DNA of 64,000 nt from Aurelia coerulea (taxonomy: Eukaryota > Cnidaria > Scyphozoa > Semaeostomeae > Ulmaridae). The notes beneath the pieces were generated by a model. It did not search any database. It had not been told where the DNA came from and saw only the letters and a list, made by a program, of their open reading frames with translations. Location: positions 19,203,501 through 19,267,500 of the forward strand of contig CM076955.1 in assembly GCA_039566865.1 (NCBI GenBank), given 5' to 3'. Position numbers and translations under genes: made by a program. Every line of letters begins with the position of its first letter. Position 1 is the stretch's first letter. Shown piece after piece: positions 57,601 through 64,000 of the stretch.

Positions 57601-60600
57601 ATTAAGTCATGAATTTTCAAAATTGGTCCAGTGTACGATTTATTGTGGCCTGCCAAACATGAATGGTTGATTTTGGCGCACCCGGTAGAAGAATGTAAAT
57701 TGTATTGTAATATTACATGGATATAAAAAGGCTACTCCTTGAAATAGAGCAAAATTTATTCTTGATCTACTGTAGCTTTAGGTTTACAATTTGATATCAA
57801 TTAATCATGGAAGACATTATATTTTCAGGCCCAAGATCACACACTGGCACTCTCCCTGAATGAGCAGCAGTATGAGGAAGTATGTTGCCATATTGTTTGA
57901 CATGAGAAATCTTTGAAACCTAGAAACACATTTCATTTTATACAACTATATGAGCGGTTTCACTGAGGGGCATTTCACTCTCAAAAAATCTCGTACACCT
58001 TTGGCAGAAATCCTTTTGTTTTCAAGAAAAATCCGTAAAAATCCTATTGCTCTGAAAAAATCTCGTCCATTTTTTCAATGAGTGAAATGCCCCTCGTGTT
58101 TCACCCTCAAGTCTGTCCGAGATTCATTCCTTTGAAATAATTTCTGTCCACACAGGCTAGCTGCACTTGACAAATTTTTCGCTCAGAAACTTCTGCTGGA
58201 TGCAGATCTTTAGATTTAGCAATCTTCCGTTTCTTGTGCCCTAAACTCCGCTTCATGAGCAAAAGAACCACCTCTCTCTTTAATTTTACTTTGTAAGAAA
58301 TACACATGAAAGAGAGGTGACATTCAGTCTTATACAGTAAAAACCTGCGTATAAGAACCTACAATTTTGCAAGTCAGCCTAACTGGGTTCTTATGCAGGG
58401 GCGGCGCTGGGGGGTAATCAAGGTAATCGCCGATTACCTATTTTTTTTCAAGGGTTTTGGACCTTTTTCATTTCTCACAAAACTAATAAAAAACAGGACG
58501 CTTCCAAATCTTTGAACTTTTGTTGTATTGCGTCATATTCATGAGGCAGAGCGTTCTAACGGTGCTCTGTGAAGTATATTGATTGCCATTTCGCTTTCTT
58601 TTGCTATGATTTGACAGACAGTCGATAATTAGTTGTTAATCTTTCTGCGTACATTATCTTTGTTGAATTTGATAGATATTGAATTCGAGGATTAGGATGG
58701 CCGCGTACACCCTTCGGTGAGGCCGTGAAGTAATCGTGGCCCTTCCTGATTACCTCACATTTGGTTTCGTGGGTGTCGTGACGTAATTCTCTATTGAGCA
58801 GATCGTATTAAAACAGATAGCGCCTCGCAGCAACTTAGTCATTCCGCAACCTGATTACCTTAGCACTGTTGCCCTTGAGAAATCTGTTCAAATCTTCTGT
58901 CATGGATCGAGTTTTGGGAAACGAGTATAGATGAGGTGTTTCTAAGATTTTTTCACTGCGTGCAGCACAGAATAACAATTTAAATCACGAGCAACGATTG
59001 CGCTTGAAAAAGGATGGAAGGCCATGTCCAATAATAAAAAGTATGCGGGGAGAACAAGTGTTACGGTGTACGAGTCTTTTCCGTGGATATGTGGCGGAGA
59101 AAATGAAGAGGGCAAAGAAACGTTTTACTGCTGGCCCTGCCTAGTGATGGGTGACATATCGACGGTAAGTGTGCATTTTATTAATAATTTTCGAAATTAT
59201 TTCATCTGACCAGGTCCATTTTCCTATCAGATTTGCACATCACATAGTAAACTGAAATATATCAAATATAACTGCATGCACAGCATTAATTAGGCTGGAG
59301 TCGCATAAACATTTGTGGGATAGTTTAGAAATAACATTATACCAAAAATTGCGATCCATGGTCACTGGACATTCCACATGACAAAATCTCTTCGGCCAAG
59401 GTAGTCAAGTCTGCCAGCGATTACCTTGCCCTTTATGAGGCTAGGTGTATGAAGGCCGTGGAGGGCAGACATGAAGCTGGTTTAATCCCATATGCAAAAG
59501 AGCCGCGGGCCTACAACCGCTGCATGAAGCATAACTCGTAAACTACTTGTAAGAAACTGAACTCTGATATCGCGAAAAATGTTAAGAAATACCAATACTG
59601 CGAAAATATAGACTATTTATTTTAGACTATTTATTTTACCTTAGCATATTCTTACTTTAGTTTCATTTGTTTCCTGTATCATATCACTCACTTGAGTCTT
59701 GAGTAATGTCTAAGCAGCGGAAAGTCCTAAAAACTTTTGTTTTGAAATGTTCACGAGGGGACAGGGAGTAAATACAATATGAAGACTGTTATGGAACCTT
59801 TAAGAAAGTTGCAAAAATGTTACAAGTATTTTGAAGAAATTGCATACAAGAAACTCAACTCTCAGATCGCCAACAAATTAAGAAACTCCAGTACTGGGAA
59901 AAAATCGCGGAAGATTATCTGGTTCGAAAATTTTTCTTGATTTTTCTTATTTTCGGGAGGTTCTCTGGCCGTGTACGTTTTTTCTCCTTTGATCTTGAAG
60001 TTGTGTATATTTGTTGTATGTACATCTAATCTTGAATTTTATTTAATTCAACAGATGAAAGGGTCATTTGTGCAAGTGAACGGTTTCAAATCGACAGGGA
60101 GGAACCTTACAAATATTGCTGGGAGCCATCAAGCATAAAAAAATTCAGAGCATTAATGGCTTCAGAGCATCGGGTGCACAGGGCAGTGGGTGTGGTCTTA
60201 TCATAAGCGAAATATGGGCGTTTCCCAACATAAAAAAGGGCGTGGCCCAAAAAATTTTCCGGGGGCTCCGCCCCCGGACCCCCCTTCACTACGGCATTCC
60301 AATTTGATTACCTACTTTTTTTCCCTTCGAGCCGCCCCTGTTCTTATGTTTTGGGTATTTAGTGGGAAATGAGGCTGTTCAGGTTCTTAAATTGGTTCTT
60401 ATTTTATTCATGGCTTTCAGGAATTTCTTTTCTTCAGATTCAAACTTCATGCCTATTAGTTACTGTCAGTTCACATCAGTTGAGTTTATGAGATATATTC
60501 CCCAACTGAAATTTGTGGAAGAATCAAAAATATTTATATAATCCAGAGAAAATCTTTCAAAAACTTCTCATCGGGTAGTATAAACATTTTTTATTCTTCC

Positions 60601-62230
60601 ACAAACTTCTGTTGTGAATAAGACCCCATCCTCTCTAAAAATAAGAACCTATTTCAAATTCCAGGCTGAATGGGTTCTTATATAATTGGGGTTTACTTGC
60701 AAAATTTCAGCCTCTAGGTTCTTAATCCACTAAGTTCTTATACACGGGTTTTTACTGTATTTTAAGCCCAATTCTTTTTCACATAGGAAGGACAACTGAT
60801 CGAATGTGGTTGTTGCTATGGCGAGGCTGTCTTTGAAGAAATGATTCAATGTATTGAGGTAAGGAGTTATTCCCTCATAAACGCTTTTCCTCCTTGCCAG
60901 TTTCTTTATATAATCCTATGAAAAGTTACGATAACATAATTACTAGTTACGCTACTTACAATATTACTCTACTATTACTTACAATATACCACTAGAATGA
61001 CACCAGAGAGAGCTAAAGACTATGTCTACCCATGCGGCCAAAACATAAAGTTAAAAACTACTAAAATACACGTAACTACTCTACAATGAAACTACGTCCC
61101 CCTTGCAAGTAGCAGCAGCTAATCATTAGTAGCAGCATTTATTCAAAGTGTTGTGTTGCATTTATGTATTTTAAAATATTTATTCAAAGTGTTGTGTTGC
61201 ATTTATGTATTTTAAAATTGCCTTAAGGATCTCTGTATTAGAATCAACAGACAACCTTTCATCACCATACAGCATCATTTCAAGTAATAGCGCGTTTGAT
61301 TGATTTGAAAAACCGTACGGTTGCAACGTTGCGTTAACACTATCCAGAAGATCTCTCCTGTATGCATCGTAAGCATGGCAGTCCTTGCAAGTTCACATAT
61401 AGGGTAGAGTGGGATGGAATGGGTCAGCGTGCGACAAAATTGGTTACTTGATTCTCTGCCTCTGAAGTCCAGGCAAAATATCCTTGATTGTTAACAAAAT
61501 TGTGATGCTGAATGTGGTTACTAGTGCTATTTTCACACTGCTTGTTCACATTGCACCGTTTTTAAATGAATACGCCATGAATACGATAGACATTCACGTT
61601 ACTCCAGCAATACATTGTTGCTAATCCCCTTTTTTATACAAAGCCTTCTGTTTCTAGTTGCCAAAAAGGTGCCAATCGTGAGTTTGAAGGCCATTGGTAT
61701 CAATGGCCGATGCGATACAAAGAATTTGACCCGTTTTCAAATTTCTCCGTTTTTGGCGTTCACAATAAAAATGGATCGTTTTCAGATTTATCCGTTTTCG
61801 TTAGCGATTTTGACAAGTTTGGTTTCACAGCGGAGCAGTGTGAGCGTATTTTTGCCAGCCTTTCTAAAGATTTCGGCTCAAATGAAACTCTCTGTGAAAT
61901 TTCAATTTTTTTGTATGTTGCATTATCAATGAATAAGGTTGTTTTTGTTATGACAGCAACAGGTTTTCTTAAACAACTTCAACAACAGGTCATTAACTCA
62001 TTTTGCCCCACCGTCCTTAGTGAGCTAGTGAAAATGCCAGTTATTTTATGTACCACTTCCCTTGATTGATTGTTTGTTTGTTTGTTTGTTACTCTACTCT
62101 TTTATCTAATTCAAGGGTCATCTCTTCTGCTCTGAATGCCTCAAAAGATACGCAAACGAATCAATTTTTGGACAAGGGAAGATGCAGATGTTTTGCATGA
62201 CCGATGGGTGTGATAGCAGTTTTCCACTGA
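51642..62230 (+). CDS. RNF216: RNF216/TRIAD3-type RBR E3 ubiquitin ligase, N-terminal two thirds (3' end outside window)
   Basis: Exons: 51642-52718, 53432-53520, 54072-54165, 54637-54738, 55496-55589, 57105-57235, 57829-57879, 60787-60858 and 62116-62230. Phases are consistent and 608 residues are visible. The last two exons give the start of the RBR module, with [13 protein letters not shown] then [21 protein letters not shown]. The zinc pattern is C553-x2-C556-x11-C568-x3-H572-x2-C575-x2-C578, close to human RNF216. [10 protein letters not shown] just upstream matches the human LALQ.NEEQY region. Exon 1 is long (359 codons), low-complexity and Ser/Asn-rich. It begins with a CUE-like stretch (MFP at residues 16-18, LL at 56-57) and holds VIEID at 52548-52562, a possible SUMO-interacting motif. 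The family builds Lys-linked ubiquitin chains on signalling proteins. The exon ending at 62230 uses the GTGAGT donor. The RING1 remainder, IBR and RING2 were not found before 64000 and must lie to the right. Confidence 0.93.
52800..53142. mobile_element. One-ended CACCCRG MITE relic (RNF216 intron 1)
   Basis: Ends TGGCTCACCCAG|TA and shares AAATCCTAGAATCTA and TCGGTCCAGTG in order with 57400-57685, which ends GGCGCACCCGG|TA. The other terminus is missing from both, so both are old. Confidence 0.55.
54342..54413. repeat. (ATGT)18 microsatellite
   Basis: Eighteen uninterrupted 4-base units in RNF216 intron 3, likely highly polymorphic. Confidence 0.97.
54840..55390. mobile_element. Old copy of the CCGGGTG MITE (RNF216 intron 4)
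   Basis: ACTCCATTCTGAAATTATCA, AGATTTTCTCAAGAAAG and AGGATGAACAGATCTTCCCC match the inner part of 25458-26085 in order. Termini are lost. Confidence 0.6.
56215..56800 (+). pseudogene. LINE 3' end with degenerate ORF C-terminus (RNF216 intron 5)
   Basis: The + strand reads [19 protein letters not shown], the C-terminal motif of CR1/L2-type LINE ORF2, then loses frame. The tail has GGGCCCCTCGAAAAACAAC..GAAGGGCAGCCCTCC and ends in an AAATATA-rich segment. Confidence 0.65.
57400..57685. mobile_element. One-ended CACCCGG MITE relic (RNF216 intron 6)
   Basis: Sister of 52800-53142, ending GCGCACCCGG followed by TA. It is intronic between exons ending 57235 and starting 57829. Confidence 0.55.
58335..60757. 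mobile_element. TA-flanked CAGTAAAAACC MITE interrupted by a hAT element
   Basis: CAGTAAAAACCTGCGTATAA at 58335 and its inverted partner ending ...CGGGTTTTTACTG at 60757, flanked by TA. Without the hAT insertion it would be about 470 bp. Inner TAAGAACCTA units face each other. It ends 29 bases before the RNF216 exon at 60787. Confidence 0.75.
58396..60340 (+). mobile_element. hAT-family DNA transposon, 1945 bp, 8-bp target duplication
   Basis: Inverted ends CAGGGGCGGC, flanked by the exact 8-bp direct repeat TTCTTATG at 58388-58395 and 60341-60348, diagnostic of hAT. An internal frame (59024-59163) encodes [20 protein letters not shown] then CWPCLVMG, resembling the TTF-type zinc-finger N-terminus (YPWL..FCFPCLLF) of hAT/ZMYM-like transposases, ending at a donor-like GGTAAG. 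No catalytic domain is visible, so it is an internally deleted copy. Confidence 0.85.
61405..62025 (+). mobile_element. Diverged GGGTAGAGTGGGATGG-ended element with an open-frame remnant (RNF216 intron 8)
   Basis: The left end GGGTAGAGTGGGATGGAATG resembles the 9626-10650 termini; the right end is only weakly inverted (CATTTTGCCCCACCGTCC). A frame open from about 61671 reads [20 protein letters not shown], then [19 protein letters not shown] and more to 62069. It is not a family I recognise; possibly a transposon-protein fragment. Confidence 0.35.
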
Positions 62231-64000
62231 GTGAGTTGATATTAAAGAACAAGCATAGGGCTCAAATCTTTAAAAATGTCGGTGTAAAATTCGATCACAC
62301 TTTTCTTTTAATTAAATGGCGTGGAAGGCCGTACCAATTTGTTGATATCTTGATTAGTTTCAAAATGGTGGCATTTATTAAATTTGAGGCTATGACGTTA
62401 TCAAATTTCTAAATCCTAAACCAGAAAAGCTATAGATTTCTGCTTGCCACCATATTGTAGACCTTCATAAAGTATGGTTTGCTTGAAGTTTATATCATTT
62501 TTCCTCCATTGGTTTAGGATTATGATGATTTAAAGTTTTTCAAAATTTTTTATGAATTTCTTAAAAAATAGTTAGTATTTTAGTATCTTGATTAGTTTTG
62601 AGAAAATTCATCAGAAGTTTTAAATCATCGTAAATATTAAATCAAGAGAGGAAAAGTGATAGAATCTTCAAGAAAACTATTGTTTTTGAAGGTCTACAAT
62701 TTGGTGGCAAACAGAAGTCTGTTGCTTTTCTGCTGTAGGATTTAGAAATTTGATGACATAATGAATTTAATCAAAATAATAAATGCCGCCATTTTGAAAC
62801 TAATATAGATGTCAAGAGATGTCCATGGCAGATTTACAGCAAAGTACCCTAGATTCCTTCCAAGCAATTTTATTCAAAGAAAAAGGAAATAGAATTGTAC
62901 ACCTACCTTTTAAAGAACGTTGAGCCCTATGCTTGGATCGACACTGCAAAGTCAAATTAAAGTCAAACCATCAGTTCAAGTGTCGAGCTATAGTTTTCAC
63001 TTAGGCCAAATCTGATTTGCAAGAGAGTGTGAAATTGTAGCGTCCCTACAAAGGACCGTAGTGATAATGCCTCTTCAAGTGTGAGTCTCAAATTGGTGAA
63101 CAGTCCAGCCTCGATGCTTTGTTAGATTGTGATTGCAGCGGAGAATTGATTGATTCAAAATCAATGATTCTTCCATGTGTATTTTAAACTTAGACAGCAA
63201 TATGATGATTATTGTACACGCTCTTGACATAGACTTCCAAACATGATGATTGGCCAAGAAATGGCCGACTTGTTATCGTTTCAATTTCAAAATAGTTGTT
63301 TTTATTTGTCTAGAATTTCTGAGCAGCGACAAGAACCAAGGGGAGATCTTTCAGATATTACCCAGGGGTAGTAATAGCCACGTGTGACAAGCCAGTTTAC
63401 AAATTTCTGCGGATAACCTCCAAACCCTTTTGAAACGGACCCTCAAAGTCGTTTCACATGTTCTGCCAAAGCCGTTTTGGCGTATAATATTAATGTGTAT
63501 AATGTGTGTCCATGTAAGTACAGCAGCGTATACACTCTTGTCAAAATATGCTGACGCGATGCTGACGAAGAGCCTCGAAGAGCGCACTGTGATTGGTAGA
63601 ATTTAACTGATAACATGCAAAACGAGAATTTAAATTTCACAACGAGGCTGCCTGCTGTGAAACTTCGGGTTCAGCTCTGGAATCGCAACCGCAAGTAAGT
63701 CATGAGTCTGCTTATACTAAAGCTTGCTATCTTTCCAAGTCTATGGTTATATGATCACATGAAATATCACGTGAAAGTAGCAAAGTCACTGTACTTACAT
63801 GGACATAGCATAGCCGTCAAATCTTTTCTTTTGTCAAAAGATCCCGTGGGGTTGTGACTCACGCTCTGATCAGATCGCATTTTCTCCTATGATTGACCAA
63901 TCAGATGCCGTCGTTGTGTTTACTTCCGCGTTTCACAGCAAAACTTAGGCCATTTTCAGCCGTTTTGACCACTCTCCGGAAAAAATCATTGCACGATCGG
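62231..64000. other. RNF216 intron 9 (window end)
   Basis: After the exon ending 62230 no further RBR exon was found. 62256-62937 is a palindromic MITE (AGCATAGGGCTCAAATC / GAGCCCTATGCTTGG). 62938-64000 has no repeat or gene that I can support. Confidence 0.55.

Overview
This window is animal nuclear DNA. It is intron-rich and AT-leaning, and it contains parts or all of four conserved metazoan genes embedded in a dense layer of small palindromic DNA transposons. Splice sites follow GT/AG, exon phases join without conflict, and the proteins read as clear relatives of human SEC14L1/5, iRhom1/2 (RHBDF1/2), ribosomal protein S2 and RNF216. The species cannot be named from sequence alone. The mix of long TIR/palindromic elements, CR1/L2-like LINE tails and a Penelope-like remnant fits a marine invertebrate, perhaps a cnidarian, but that is inference.

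Layout. (1) 1700-14789, + strand: the last nine visible coding exons of a SEC14-like phosphatidylinositol-transfer type protein (CRAL-TRIO and GOLD parts); its 5' half lies left of the window. (2) 14790-20324: intergenic and repeat-filled, with a nested Penelope-like remnant carrying a GIY-YIG domain and a 912-bp TIR element. (3) 20325-39970, + strand: a complete iRhom gene of 14 coding exons (846 residues). (4) 39971-45091: intergenic, repeats only. (5) 45092-47980, - strand: complete RPS2 (281 residues, three coding exons). A probable non-coding first exon lies near 50026-50090, and two paralogous H/ACA-like snoRNAs sit in its introns. (6) 51642 to beyond 62230, + strand: the 5' two thirds of an RNF216/TRIAD3-type RBR ubiquitin ligase, running off the window before the rest of its RBR region. 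A 1945-bp hAT element with 8-bp target duplications sits in one of its introns.

The four genes are not an operon and do not share one pathway. SEC14L1-type proteins act on membranes and lipids, iRhom traffics membrane proteins, RPS2 is a ribosome component and RNF216 is an E3 ligase. Their neighbourhood is still informative: human RHBDF2 and SEC14L1 are both on 17q25, and RHBDF1, SEC14L5 and RPS2 are all on 16p13.3, so this cluster looks like a pre-duplication ancestral linkage.

Most of the non-coding sequence can be assigned to repeat families. These are a ~600-bp foldback family with 9-bp target duplications (Mutator-like), a TA-flanked family with CCGGGTG termini, a GGGTAGGGTGGGG-terminated family, short TAGCCTG hairpins, LINE 3' tails and others. 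Several sit within tens of bases of functional splice sites.
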